From the NCBI GenBank assembly GCA_965261055.1, contig OZ253440.1:1426001-1490000 (forward strand): a stretch of 64,000 nt of DNA, in the 5' to 3' direction. The stretch comes from G965261055 sp965261055 [NCBI: Fibrobacteria bacterium]. GTDB taxonomy: Bacteria > Fibrobacterota > Fibrobacteria > UBA11236. The position numbers and the translations under genes were made by a program. Shown in pieces: positions 16,808 through 25,384 of this stretch (position 1 is the first letter of the stretch; the number at the start of each line of letters is the position of its first letter). The notes beneath the pieces were generated by a model. It was not told where the DNA came from. It saw only the letters and a list, made by a program, of their open reading frames with translations, and did not search any database.

Positions 16808-18463
16808 GTGAAAAAACAAACAAAGTATATTGTATTTAGTGGTGGTGTTTTATCTGGTTTGGGTAAGGGAATAAGTGTTGCTTCTATTGGTCACCTTTTA
16901 TCCCAAAATCATAAAGTAATTCCTATTAAATGCGATGGATATTTAAATTCTGATCCAGGAACAATGAATCCTGTTGAACATGGAGAGGTTTTTATTTTGG
17001 ATGATGGTGGCGAAGTTGATATGGACTTTGGTCATTATGAACGCTTTTTAGGAGTAGAAGCTAAATCTCATTGGAACTTAACCATGGGTAAGGTTTTTAA
17101 AAAAATTGTAGAGCGTGAAAGGGAAGGCGTTTATTTAGGAAAAACAGTTCAGTTCATCCCGCATGTAACAGATGTTATTAAGGAATGGTTCTCTCGTATT
17201 GAAGAAGAAGAAGAACCTGATATTATTTTAATAGAAGTTGGTGGAACAGTTGGTGATTTAGAAAATCAATTCTATTTAGAAGCTATACGACAATTACGAA
17301 GAGAGAAAGAAAAACATGATTTAATCCATGTACATCTAACCTATGTACCAGTTCCTCAAGGGGTACAAGAACAAAAGTCAAAGCCAACACAAATGTCTGT
17401 ACGTACTTTGAATCAATTGGGAATAGAACCTGATATTATTATCGCTCGTTGTGAAGATTATTTAACCGAGGCTGTGAAAGAAAAAATAGCTTCATATGCT
17501 AATTTACAGTCAAATGCAATTTTTTCTGGAATAGATGTTGATGTGATTTATGAAAATCCTTTGATTTATCAAAATCAAGGTGTTATAGAAATTTTAGAAG
17601 AAAAGTTAAGTTTAAAACTATCTCCAGAACTTAAGCGTTGGAACCAACCTATTAAAACACTTTGTCTTTTAGAAGAGAAGGAAGAAGGTCCTATAATTGT
17701 AATTGCTATTTGCGGAAAGTATATGAGTTTGGAAGATTCTTACGCATCGATTGTGGAAGCACTAATTCATTGCGAAGCTCAGTATAATGTCAGAATAGGA
17801 ATTCGTTGGATTGATACAGATTTTGAAAAAGAACAGCCTAACTCTTCTTTAGAGAAAATTTTTGAAAATATAGATGGTGTTATTATTCCTGGTGGATTTG
17901 GTTTGCGAGGTGCTGAAGGAAAAATAAAAGTAATACAGTATGTGAGAGAGCAACAAATACCATTTTTAGGAATTTGCTATGGGATGCAATTGGCTGTTGT
18001 TGAGTTTGCTAGAAATGTTTGTGGTATTGAAGGTGCTAAATCTTTAGAGATGGGAAAATACGATGAAATTGTAAAAGAGCCTGTTGTGACTATTTTAGAA
18101 GATCAAAAGTCGATTAAATTAAAGGGCGGAACAATGCGTCTAGGAGGTCATGACATTTCTTTATTAGAAGGATCTTTAGCTGAGAATTTGTACAAGTCTA
18201 GTGAAATACGAGAACGTTTTAGACATCGCTATGAAGTCAATCCTTCTTTTGTAAAGCAATTAGAATCTAAGGGAATGGTTTTTTCTGGGAAGGCAAAGTT
18301 TGAAAATATTGTTCAGATTGTTGAGTTGCCTGAGCATTGTTATTTTATGGGTTGTCAGTTTCATCCAGAAATCACGAGTCGTTTAGAAAAGCCGTCACCT
18401 GTATTTCAAGGTTTAGTAGAGACAATTTTGAAAAAAATTAATTACAATCATGATCCAATTTAA
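16808..18463 (+). CDS. pyrG: CTP synthase
   Basis: Makes CTP from UTP, ATP and glutamine. The synthetase domain opens KYIVFSGGVLSGLGKGISVA and contains CDGYLNSDPGTMNP and EVGGTVGDLEN. The class I glutamine amidotransferase domain has the nucleophile in FLGICYGMQLAV and the catalytic His-Glu in FHPEITSR. The GTG at 16808 gives 551 residues and an N-terminus matching the family, with AGG seven nucleotides before it. Another GTG at 16784 would add eight residues with no family match. It overlaps the comEA-like gene by 14 nt. Confidence 0.97.
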   Translation: MKKQTKYIVFSGGVLSGLGKGISVASIGHLLSQNHKVIPIKCDGYLNSDPGTMNPVEHGEVFILDDGGEVDMDFGHYERFLGVEAKSHWNLTMGKVFKKIVEREREGVYLGKTVQFIPHVTDVIKEWFSRIEEEEEPDIILIEVGGTVGDLENQFYLEAIRQLRREKEKHDLIHVHLTYVPVPQGVQEQKSKPTQMSVRTLNQLGIEPDIIIARCEDYLTEAVKEKIASYANLQSNAIFSGIDVDVIYENPLIYQNQGVIEILEEKLSLKLSPELKRWNQPIKTLCLLEEKEEGPIIVIAICGKYMSLEDSYASIVEALIHCEAQYNVRIGIRWIDTDFEKEQPNSSLEKIFENIDGVIIPGGFGLRGAEGKIKVIQYVREQQIPFLGICYGMQLAVVEFARNVCGIEGAKSLEMGKYDEIVKEPVVTILEDQKSIKLKGGTMRLGGHDISLLEGSLAENLYKSSEIRERFRHRYEVNPSFVKQLESKGMVFSGKAKFENIVQIVELPEHCYFMGCQFHPEITSRLEKPSPVFQGLVETILKKINYNHDPI

Positions 18464-18830
18464 TAGTACTGAAAAAATTTCGTTATCTGTTCTTTCATTC
18501 TTAATGTTATCTGGTGTGGTTTTTTCAAATTGGAGTGACTTGATTGCTGTAAAAAAAGAGTTGTCAGTTAATGTAGTAGAAGTCATTCAAAAACCAGTTG
18601 TTCAAAATGTAGAGGTGGCGGTAAGTGTTACAAGTAAGAAGCTTATTTCTATTAATAAAACTGACTTGCAGACTCTTATAACAATTAAAGGAATTGGAAA
18701 AGTAACTGCACAAAGAATTTTAGATTATCGTCAACAGAATGGTAATTTTAAAAATTTGGGAGAGCTTATCAAAATAAAAGGAATAGGTCCTAAAAAAATT
18801 AAAAAAATATTACCCAAAGTTTGTTTATGA
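18450..18830 (+). CDS. ComEA-like helix-hairpin-helix DNA-binding protein
   Basis: A 126-residue protein with an N-terminal hydrophobic segment (residues 10-30) that should anchor it in the inner membrane or act as a signal. The C-terminal domain is tandem helix-hairpin-helix: INKTDLQTLITIKGIGKVTA then GELIKIKGIGPKKIKKI. This is the layout of ComEA, the periplasmic double-strand DNA receptor of transformation, although similar short proteins of other function exist. It overlaps pyrG at its 5' end and its stop overlaps the ATG of the next gene, a PilM-like gene, which fits a link to type IV pili. Confidence 0.8.
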   Translation: MIQFNSTEKISLSVLSFLMLSGVVFSNWSDLIAVKKELSVNVVEVIQKPVVQNVEVAVSVTSKKLISINKTDLQTLITIKGIGKVTAQRILDYRQQNGNFKNLGELIKIKGIGPKKIKKILPKVCL

Positions 18831-19741
18831 ATCCTTTAAAAATAAATAACCGAGTTACAATTGATATTAGTTCTAATACTTTTAAACTCATTGAATATGA
18901 TGTTGTAAATACAAAGATTGTGAGTGTTTCTACTCTCTCGTTAACAGAAAGAGATTTGTACTCTAAAGAAATTTTAGCTAAAATAAAAAAATGGTGTGTA
19001 ACAAATATTAAAGATGTACAAGCCTCCGTATCTGTTTTACTATCTCTTAAGGAGGCTATAATACATTCGCCTTGTATGATAAAATCATTTGATGCTGAAG
19101 AACAATTAGAATGGGAACTTTCTAAATATATTGGTCATTCTTTGGAGGATTATTCTTGGGATTATCATATTTTAAAAGAGAGAGAAGGAATGAAGTGGGC
19201 GACTGCCGTTGCTTGTCGTGATTCTGTTCTGGAAAGAGTAAAACAACTTTTTCTACTAGATAAAATTAATTTAGAAAGCGTCTCGATTGATATCTTTGGG
19301 GCAATGAATCTTCTAAACCATAACTCTAAAAAATACAAAGACAGTTTGATTTTGTCTGTTTATGAAGAGCATCTATACCTTATTGAAACTGAAGATCAAC
19401 AAATAGATCATGTTCATTGGATCCCGCTATCAGAGAATGTAAATAGGTTTAATTTTAGTGAGAAAAGAAAGGTATTAGATGATGCATTAGAGAAAATGAC
19501 TTCTTTCTTATTTAAGAATCATTTAAATCATTCCCAAAATAAAATCACATTGTTGGGAGATTTATCTATTCTACCAGCATTTAGAAAAGCACTGTCGGAT
19601 CATTTCTCTAATCCAGTAGAAACACCTTCATTAGATGATATCGTTCTAGATAGTGAATTAGCGAATAAGAAAAATTTGTCAAAATCAGGTGGTATTTTTT
19701 GTAGTGCTATAGGTAACAACTTAGTAGGTGAAAATGATTAA
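18827..19741 (+). CDS. PilM-like actin-fold protein of type IV pilus/type II secretion assembly
   Basis: A protein of 304 residues beginning MNPLKINNRVTIDISSNTFKL, where VTIDISSNTFKLIEYD matches the first phosphate-binding hairpin of PilM-type actin-like proteins. Residues about 75-180 (EEQLEWELSKYIGHSLEDYSWDYHIL, shortened here to its key E-W-E and D-Y segments) resemble the PilM signature. The second half is divergent. The ATG at 18827 overlaps the comEA-like stop (ATGA); a TTG six bases earlier is less likely. The following gene is PilN-like, which supports the call. PilM binds the N-terminal tail of PilN at the cytoplasmic face. Confidence 0.7.
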   Translation: MNPLKINNRVTIDISSNTFKLIEYDVVNTKIVSVSTLSLTERDLYSKEILAKIKKWCVTNIKDVQASVSVLLSLKEAIIHSPCMIKSFDAEEQLEWELSKYIGHSLEDYSWDYHILKEREGMKWATAVACRDSVLERVKQLFLLDKINLESVSIDIFGAMNLLNHNSKKYKDSLILSVYEEHLYLIETEDQQIDHVHWIPLSENVNRFNFSEKRKVLDDALEKMTSFLFKNHLNHSQNKITLLGDLSILPAFRKALSDHFSNPVETPSLDDIVLDSELANKKNLSKSGGIFCSAIGNNLVGEND

Positions 19742-20585
19742 AATAAATTTATTAAAGAGTAAAGGCATTAACATTAGTCAAGTTTCAGAACTCAAAAAGC
19801 AAAAAATAGAGTCGTCTAGTATACCTTTGAAGAAAAAGAAGCTAGTTAAAGAAAAAAGAAAAATTGTTAAAGGTTTGGGTGTTGTAGTATTACTTGCTGT
19901 TTCATTTTTATTAATTGATCGCATTTTATTTTCAGAATCTTCTGAAAATAAAAATTTAAAATTAGATTCCAATAAACTGATTTACCACAAGATGAAATGG
20001 GGTGATAAGATTAATTATCAGATCGCATTTTATAATAAAATATTACCTTTGTTTTCAGGTTTGATAAAAAGCAATCTTATTTGGGATACACTTTCTATTC
20101 AGATACCGAATCAAATTGCTTTTAAAGGCTCTTTTTTTAAGGGGGAGAAGAATAAATCTCTTTATGATTTAATCAGTTTAGAAGATTTAAAAATTTTAAA
20201 ATCGGAACGATACAGATTAGGCGAATTAGTTCAGGGTTTTGTATTAAATATAGAAATTAATAAACTTTATATTTTAGGAAATGTGAATCGTGTGTATAAA
20301 AAGGGTCAGGTTTCTTCCGCTGTAGAGAGATGGAAAGATTTGATTAAAGTTAAATCTTTAAAATTGAGGGAATTCAAATTTTTAGAAAACAAAAGAGTTT
20401 CAAATCTTCAAGTTTCAAATTATTCTGTTGAATTAGAGGCTAAGGAATATCAAGATTTTCTATATGTTATTCAAGAGATGTTTTTGGGTTATTCTAAAGT
20501 AGGGATGTCTAGATTAATTATGGTACCAGTTCCTCAAGGAATCAAAATTAGAATGTTGTTGACTATAGTTTCTAGTCGTATTTAA
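19734..20585 (+). CDS. PilN-like membrane protein
   Basis: A 283-residue protein starting MIKINLLKSKG, the conserved N-terminal tail by which PilN binds PilM. A strongly basic stretch follows, then one membrane segment near residues 47-63 (KGLGVVVLLAVSFLLID) and a periplasmic domain of more than 200 residues. The ATG at 19734 is chosen because AGGTGA is just upstream and it gives the canonical MIKINLL start; a GTG at 19728 is possible. It is longer than usual PilN (about 200 residues), and no separate pilO or pilP follows, so the extra length may replace PilO in part. This last point is inference. Confidence 0.65.
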   Translation: MIKINLLKSKGINISQVSELKKQKIESSSIPLKKKKLVKEKRKIVKGLGVVVLLAVSFLLIDRILFSESSENKNLKLDSNKLIYHKMKWGDKINYQIAFYNKILPLFSGLIKSNLIWDTLSIQIPNQIAFKGSFFKGEKNKSLYDLISLEDLKILKSERYRLGELVQGFVLNIEINKLYILGNVNRVYKKGQVSSAVERWKDLIKVKSLKLREFKFLENKRVSNLQVSNYSVELEAKEYQDFLYVIQEMFLGYSKVGMSRLIMVPVPQGIKIRMLLTIVSSRI

Positions 20586-20587
20586 TA

Positions 20588-21118
20588 ATGCTCAGAATTA
20601 CCGGAGGTAATCTTAAAGGGAGACAATTAGCTAGTCCATCTTCTTTTGATATTGTAAGACCCACTTCTTCTAAAGTCAGACAAGCTTTATTTCACATTTT
20701 AGGAGATCTGAATGGTTTGACTTTTTGTGATGTTTGTGCTGGAACTGGTTTGGTTGGAATAGAAGCTTTGAGTAGAGGAGCTTTTCATGTAACATTTGTA
20801 GAAAACAATTTGACGGTGTATCAACAACTCAAAAAAAATATAAATACTTTGTCTATACAACCCAAACAATTTAAATTATTTAAGACTAATGCTAGAAGTA
20901 ATTTATTTGATAATCTTAAACAGCAGTTTGATATTATTTTTGTTGACCCCCCTTTTCAACAAAATTTTGATTCTTTGGTTCAAGAAATGGCTACGTTGGT
21001 TTCTCCTAATGGTCAAATGGTTATACAGTATCCGTCTCATCAAAGTCTAAAATGGAAAGAACAAGCTGAAAAAGTTAAAGTATATGGTGAATCAAGTTTA
21101 GCATTTATTAGATTCTAG
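20588..21118 (+). CDS. rsmD: 16S rRNA (guanine966-N2)-methyltransferase
   Basis: Methylates G966 of 16S rRNA using S-adenosylmethionine. The 176-residue protein shows the family start LRITGGNLKGRQLASP, then RPTSSKVRQALFHIL, a SAM-binding segment FCDVCAGTGLVGIEALSRGA and the catalytic VDPPF. It starts 2 nt after the pilN-like stop and is followed after 37 nt by coaD, an rsmD-coaD pairing seen in many bacteria. Confidence 0.95.
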   Translation: MLRITGGNLKGRQLASPSSFDIVRPTSSKVRQALFHILGDLNGLTFCDVCAGTGLVGIEALSRGAFHVTFVENNLTVYQQLKKNINTLSIQPKQFKLFKTNARSNLFDNLKQQFDIIFVDPPFQQNFDSLVQEMATLVSPNGQMVIQYPSHQSLKWKEQAEKVKVYGESSLAFIRF

Positions 21119-21155
21119 CTACACAATAGGGTCAGCTTTTTTTATTTTAGTAAAA

Positions 21156-21638
21156 ATGAAAGCTATTTATCCAGGAGTTTTTGATCCTTTGACATGTGGT
21201 CATTTAGATGTGATTGAAAGAGCTTCTAAATTATTTCCGAAAGGTTTAAAAATTGTATTAGGTCGTAACTCTCAAAAAAATCTTTTATTTACCGTTGAAG
21301 AAAGGATTGAATTAATTGAACAATCCACTTTACATCTAAATAATGTAGAAGTGCTGTTTTATGAAGGATTAATTGTAGAATACCTTAAACAAGAAAAAGA
21401 TCATGTTATTGTAAGAGGCTTAAGGGCTGTGAGTGATTTTGAATATGAGTTACAAATAGCATCTATTAATCAAAAGGTGTATGATCAGGCAGAAACTATT
21501 TTTCTATCAGCTCGGGAACATTTTACTTATTTGAGTTCTAGTTTAGTTAAAGAGCTAGCATCTTTTCATACATCTATTAAAGACTTCGTTACACCTTCTG
21601 TAGAAGAAGCTTTAAGAAAAAAATTTCCATTGGATTAA
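21156..21638 (+). CDS. coaD: Phosphopantetheine adenylyltransferase
   Basis: Transfers AMP to 4'-phosphopantetheine in coenzyme A synthesis. The 160-residue protein carries the nucleotidyltransferase signature YPGVFDPLTCGHLDVIERA (with T-x-G-H), RGLRAVSDFEYELQ and the C-terminal LSSSLVKELA. Length and motifs are standard. A rhomboid gene starts 6 nt after its stop. Confidence 0.97.
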   Translation: MKAIYPGVFDPLTCGHLDVIERASKLFPKGLKIVLGRNSQKNLLFTVEERIELIEQSTLHLNNVEVLFYEGLIVEYLKQEKDHVIVRGLRAVSDFEYELQIASINQKVYDQAETIFLSAREHFTYLSSSLVKELASFHTSIKDFVTPSVEEALRKKFPLD

Positions 21639-21644
21639 AATTTT

Positions 21645-22448
21645 ATGGACCAAAAAAACCTTTTATCTTCTGTAATGAAAATCTTATTAATCATCAATGT
21701 TGGTGTTTTTGTATTGGATTTAATAACAGAAGGCGAAATTATTAATCGTTATGGTGGTTTATCTTTGCCTGAAATTAAAAATTTGCAATTGTGGAGATTT
21801 GTTTCGTATTTCTTTATCCATAGTCAAAATGGTTTTACACATATTCTATTTAATATGTTGATGTTATGGATGTTTGGAAACTCTGTTGTTTTATCTTTAG
21901 GAGAAAAATCTTTTTTGAGATTTTATTTTATGTCAGGAATATTTGCTGGTGTTGTAACTATGCTATTTGATGTGTACACAGGTGTTCCTAAAATTTATAT
22001 AGGATCTTCTGGAGCTGTTTTATCTGTCGTTGTCTTTTTTGGTTGTTATAGTCCTAATCAGAAATTATGGATTTGGGGTATTTTTCCTTTGAAAGCAAAA
22101 TGGATGGTTGTTCTTATTGTTTTAGGGGATATTTTATTTTTTGGAGATAATAATATTGCTAGCATTAGTCATTTGGCAGGAGCTTTTTTCGGATTTGCGT
22201 ATTATTATGTCTTTTTTAAACGAAGCTTATCAAAATGGAAGCAAAAATTAAAACAATATCAAGTCGAAAATCAAGAGAATCAAGAGCTTATATTGAATCA
22301 ATCTGATGCTATTTTAAAAAAAATATCAGAGCATGGTTTGAATTCATTAACAGCTAAAGAAAAATTAATTTTAAAACAGTCTTCTGAAATTCGCAAGATA
22401 AATGAGAAAAATAAGATAGGTAAGCGTAAAAATTTCTATGGAGAGTAA
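21645..22448 (+). CDS. Rhomboid-family intramembrane serine protease
   Basis: A 267-residue integral membrane protein with about six hydrophobic segments in the first 205 residues and a charged cytoplasmic tail. The catalytic pair is present: Ser122 in IGSSGAVLS (the G-x-S-G motif) and His176 in ISHLAGAFFG. The H-x-x-x-N of the second segment is also there (THILFN, His66 and Asn70). Rhomboids cleave substrates within the membrane; the substrate here is unknown. The tail contains an E-K-L-I-L-K-Q-S segment near the end, as in many bacterial rhomboids. It overlaps the CCA transferase gene by 11 nt. Confidence 0.93.
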   Translation: MDQKNLLSSVMKILLIINVGVFVLDLITEGEIINRYGGLSLPEIKNLQLWRFVSYFFIHSQNGFTHILFNMLMLWMFGNSVVLSLGEKSFLRFYFMSGIFAGVVTMLFDVYTGVPKIYIGSSGAVLSVVVFFGCYSPNQKLWIWGIFPLKAKWMVVLIVLGDILFFGDNNIASISHLAGAFFGFAYYYVFFKRSLSKWKQKLKQYQVENQENQELILNQSDAILKKISEHGLNSLTAKEKLILKQSSEIRKINEKNKIGKRKNFYGE

Positions 22449-23886
22449 AATAAAAATTCTTTCGATATCTGAAGCAATAAGTACTCTAGAGATTTCATTA
22501 CACCTTCAAGAAATAATAGATCATATTCAAGATTGTGGAGGGAGGTCTATTTTAGTTGGAGGAGCTGTTAGAGATTTGTTTTTGGGGATAAAATCTAAAG
22601 ACTTTGACATTGAGATTTATCATTTAGAAATAGAAGATTTAATTTTTGTATTAAAAAAATGCGGTAAGGTTAATCTAGTTGGCAAGTCTTTTGGTATTAT
22701 TCTAATGATAATCAATGGGATTGAGATTGATTTTTCTTTGCCTAGAACCGAACAAAAGACAGGAGAGGGACACAAAGGCTTTAAAGTTAATTATCACTCA
22801 AAATTATCATTTAAAGCGGCATCATTTCGCAGGGATTTTACAATTAATACCATCGGTATTGATTTAAAAACAAAGGAGATATTGGATCCTCATGCAGGGT
22901 TGAAGGATTTGAGAAAAGGAGAATTAAGACATGTTTCAAAGGCATTTGGAGAAGATCCATTAAGAGCTTTAAGGGCTGTTCAATTTTCAGCTCGTTTTGG
23001 TTTTTCAATTGCTTTAGACACGCAAGTCATTTGCTCAAAACAACCTTTAGATGAGCTACCGAAAGAAAGGTTATACGAAGAGTTCAAAAAACTACTCTTA
23101 AAATCCAAACGACCCTCTATAGGAATGGAATGGATGAGAAAAATGAGCTTACTACGGTTCTTTCCAGAATTAAAAAATTTAATAGGTGTTCAGCAAGATT
23201 CAGAATGGCATTCAGAAGGTGATGTTTGGACTCATAATAATATGACTTTGGATCAAGCGGCATTAATTCGTGATCAAGAGATATCAAATCAAGAAGAAAA
23301 CTCTGAATTTTTGAAGATGACTTTAATGCTAGGAGCTTTATGTCATAATTTAGGAAAGCCATTAACTACAGCTCATATGGATAGTCGTTGGAGAGGCCCA
23401 TCACATGATATTAAAGGTGTTGAGCCTACCTTATCATTTTTAAATAGATTGACTAGAGATCAAAAAATTATATCTGTTGTTGTTGGTTTTGTTAAAGAAC
23501 ACTTAAGACCTTCTATTTTGTATAGAGATCGTTTAGAGATAACAGATTCGGTTATTCGGCGTTTATCTTTGAGAGTTGATATCCGAGCATTAATTAGAGT
23601 GGCAAAAGCAGATCATTTTGGTAGAAAAACGACTGATGCTATAGAAAAGTCATTTCCAGCAGAGCTTTGGTTAAAAGTGAAATTAAAAGAGTTAGGTTTA
23701 GATAAAGAACGCCCCAAGCCTATGTTAACAGGGAAAATACTAAAGAGTTATGGAATTTCTCCAGGACCAAGAATGGGTGAAATAATTCGAGAGGCGTTTG
23801 AATTACAATTAGAAGGACAGATAAAAAGTAGAGATGATTTGACTATGTGGCTTAGTAATAATTATATTAGGGATTTATTAAGTTAG
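22438..23886 (+). CDS. tRNA nucleotidyltransferase/poly(A) polymerase family protein
   Basis: A class II nucleotidyltransferase of 482 residues. The head domain shows ILVGGAVRDLFLG and the metal-binding KDFDIEIY near residues 40-60, then RRDFTINTIGIDL and DPLRALRAVQFSARF. Further on, LGALCHNLGKP followed by HDIKGVEP resembles an HD-type domain in which one His may replace the usual pattern. CCA addition is the most likely job, because no tRNA CCA end is encoded in the one tRNA visible here (tRNA-Trp at 59580). A separate role such as A-adding only cannot be excluded by eye. Confidence 0.9.
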   Translation: MESKIKILSISEAISTLEISLHLQEIIDHIQDCGGRSILVGGAVRDLFLGIKSKDFDIEIYHLEIEDLIFVLKKCGKVNLVGKSFGIILMIINGIEIDFSLPRTEQKTGEGHKGFKVNYHSKLSFKAASFRRDFTINTIGIDLKTKEILDPHAGLKDLRKGELRHVSKAFGEDPLRALRAVQFSARFGFSIALDTQVICSKQPLDELPKERLYEEFKKLLLKSKRPSIGMEWMRKMSLLRFFPELKNLIGVQQDSEWHSEGDVWTHNNMTLDQAALIRDQEISNQEENSEFLKMTLMLGALCHNLGKPLTTAHMDSRWRGPSHDIKGVEPTLSFLNRLTRDQKIISVVVGFVKEHLRPSILYRDRLEITDSVIRRLSLRVDIRALIRVAKADHFGRKTTDAIEKSFPAELWLKVKLKELGLDKERPKPMLTGKILKSYGISPGPRMGEIIREAFELQLEGQIKSRDDLTMWLSNNYIRDLLS

Positions 23887-23898
23887 ATAAAGGGATAT

Positions 23899-24234
23899 AT
23901 GAAAAAATTATTAGTTATAAGCGTTTTAGCGTGTGTTACATTATCGTTTGCGTCAGCAGGTGCTAAGTTATACAAAGAAAAATTATGCTCAACATGTCAT
24001 GGCCCTACAGGTGCAGAACCTCTTACGGGTGATTATCCTAAATTGGTCGGTCAGAATTATAAGTATTTAGTAAAACAAACTAAATTTATTAGAGATGGTA
24101 AGCGTAAATCAGGTTTATCGGTAACCATGAAAGCAACAATTGGAAAAATATCTAATGAAGATATCAAAAAAATTTCTAAGTGGTTAAGTAAAGGACCAGC
24201 TAAAAAGAGTAAAGGATCCGTTAAAAATAAATAA
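23899..24234 (+). CDS. Small periplasmic class I cytochrome c
   Basis: A 111-residue secreted protein with a signal peptide (cut near SFASA-G), one haem-binding motif CSTCH (Cys30 to His34) and a likely axial Met in SVTMKAT. The C-terminus is unusually lysine-rich. The segment YPKLVGQNYKYLVKQTKFIRDGKR is typical of cytochromes c of the c4/c5-like group. It shuttles electrons in the periplasm; the partner is unknown. It needs a cytochrome c maturation system that is not seen in this window. It stands 12 nt after the nucleotidyltransferase gene and is followed by a strong terminator. Confidence 0.92.
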   Translation: MKKLLVISVLACVTLSFASAGAKLYKEKLCSTCHGPTGAEPLTGDYPKLVGQNYKYLVKQTKFIRDGKRKSGLSVTMKATIGKISNEDIKKISKWLSKGPAKKSKGSVKNK

Positions 24235-24259
24235 ATAATTTGAGATTTGATATTTAAAA

Positions 24260-24295
24260 AAAAAAGCCTTGTATTTTAAAATACAAGGCTTTTTT
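24260..24295. terminator. Bidirectional Rho-independent terminator
   Basis: A perfect 17-bp inverted repeat (aaaaagccttgtatttt and its complement, 24261-24294) with A-tract on one side and T-tract on the other. It lies between the convergent cytochrome c gene and prfB and can serve both strands. Confidence 0.9.
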
Positions 24296-24305
24296 AATTT
24301 TGTAT

Positions 24306-25377
24306 TTAGGATTGTAAAAGAAAAGATTTGATAAAAGAACCCATGTCTCCATCCATTACAGCTTTAATGTTAGATGTTTCAAAATTGGTTCTAAGGTCTT
24401 TTACCATATTATAGGGATGAAATACATAAGAGCGGATTTGACTTCCCCATTCAATATTTAGCTTTTCTTGAGCATTCTCCGTTTTAGATCTTTCTTTTTC
24501 TTGAATTTGGTGTTGGTAAACTTTGGAGGTAAGTACTTTTAGAGCATTTGAACGATTTTTGTGTTGACTTCGGTCTGATTGACAAGTAGAAACTATCCCT
24601 GTTGGAATATGAGTCATTCTTACTGCTGAATCTGTTTTGTTAACATGCTGTCCTCCAGCTCCAGAAGCTCGGTAGGTATCTACACGAATGTCTCTAGATT
24701 CTATTTCAAATTCTATGTCGTTTAAGACAGGGTAAACTTCAACGGCGGCGAAAGAAGTATGGCGACGAGAATTAGAATCAAAGGGTGAAATACGGATTAA
24801 ACGGTGGACACCAATTTCTGACTTTAAGTATCCATAAGCGTAGTCGTGTATAACCTCAAAACTAACACTTTTAATACCAGCCTGTTCGCCTGGTTCGTCA
24901 TTAATGATTTTAAAAGAAATATTGTTTCTTTCAAAATAACGCATATACATTCTCATTAGCATTTGAGCCCAATCGCAAGATTCAGTACCACCAGCTCCTG
25001 GGTGAATGTTTAGGATGGCAGGGCGTTCGTCGTTGACATTACTTAGCATTTTTTTGAATTCAAGATTTTTAATTTTAATTTCTAGTGTACGCTCAGTTTG
25101 TTTTAGTTCAGTTAAAAAATCCTCATCGGGATTTTCATTAGTGATTTCTACTAAAGAGCAGTATTCTATAAATTGTTGGTCAACTAAATTCCAATCACTA
25201 ATCCAAGTTCTTAGTATTTTGAGTTCTTTTTGAATAGAAGCCGCTTTTTTAGAGTCATTCCAAAAAGTAGAATTTTGGGTAATGATTGTTAGTCTTAGTA
25301 TATCTTTCTCTTTACCAGGTAAGTCAAAGATACTCCTTAAGTTGATCTAAACGATGTTGAAAAGCTTTAAGGGACAT
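24306..25377 (-). CDS. prfB: Peptide chain release factor 2, expressed by programmed +1 frameshift
   Basis: Terminates translation at TGA and TAA. The gene is split over two frames: 17 codons from the ATG at 25377 end in CTT TGA (TGA at 25324-25326). A +1 shift at CTT-T then continues LDLPGKEKDILRL and onward to the end at 24306, about 353 residues in all. The slip site is preceded by the Shine-Dalgarno-like AAGGAG two codons upstream, as in the classical RF2 autoregulation site. The downstream part contains HPGAGGTESCDWAQML, the peptidyl hydrolase motif region RASGAGGQHVNKTDSAVRM (GGQ), and a segment where SPF would stand for stop recognition (ISPFDSNSRRHTSFAAV). Low RF2 lets the ribosome pause at TGA and shift. 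Confidence 0.96.
25323..25338 (-). promoter_or_regulatory. Programmed +1 frameshift site of prfB
   Basis: On the minus strand the sequence reads AAGGAGTATCTTTGAC: an internal Shine-Dalgarno-like element, CTT as the slippery codon, in-frame TGA and a following C. It is nearly identical to the well-known RF2 site and sits at codon 17-18. Confidence 0.95.
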
Positions 25378-25384
25378 AAGGAAA

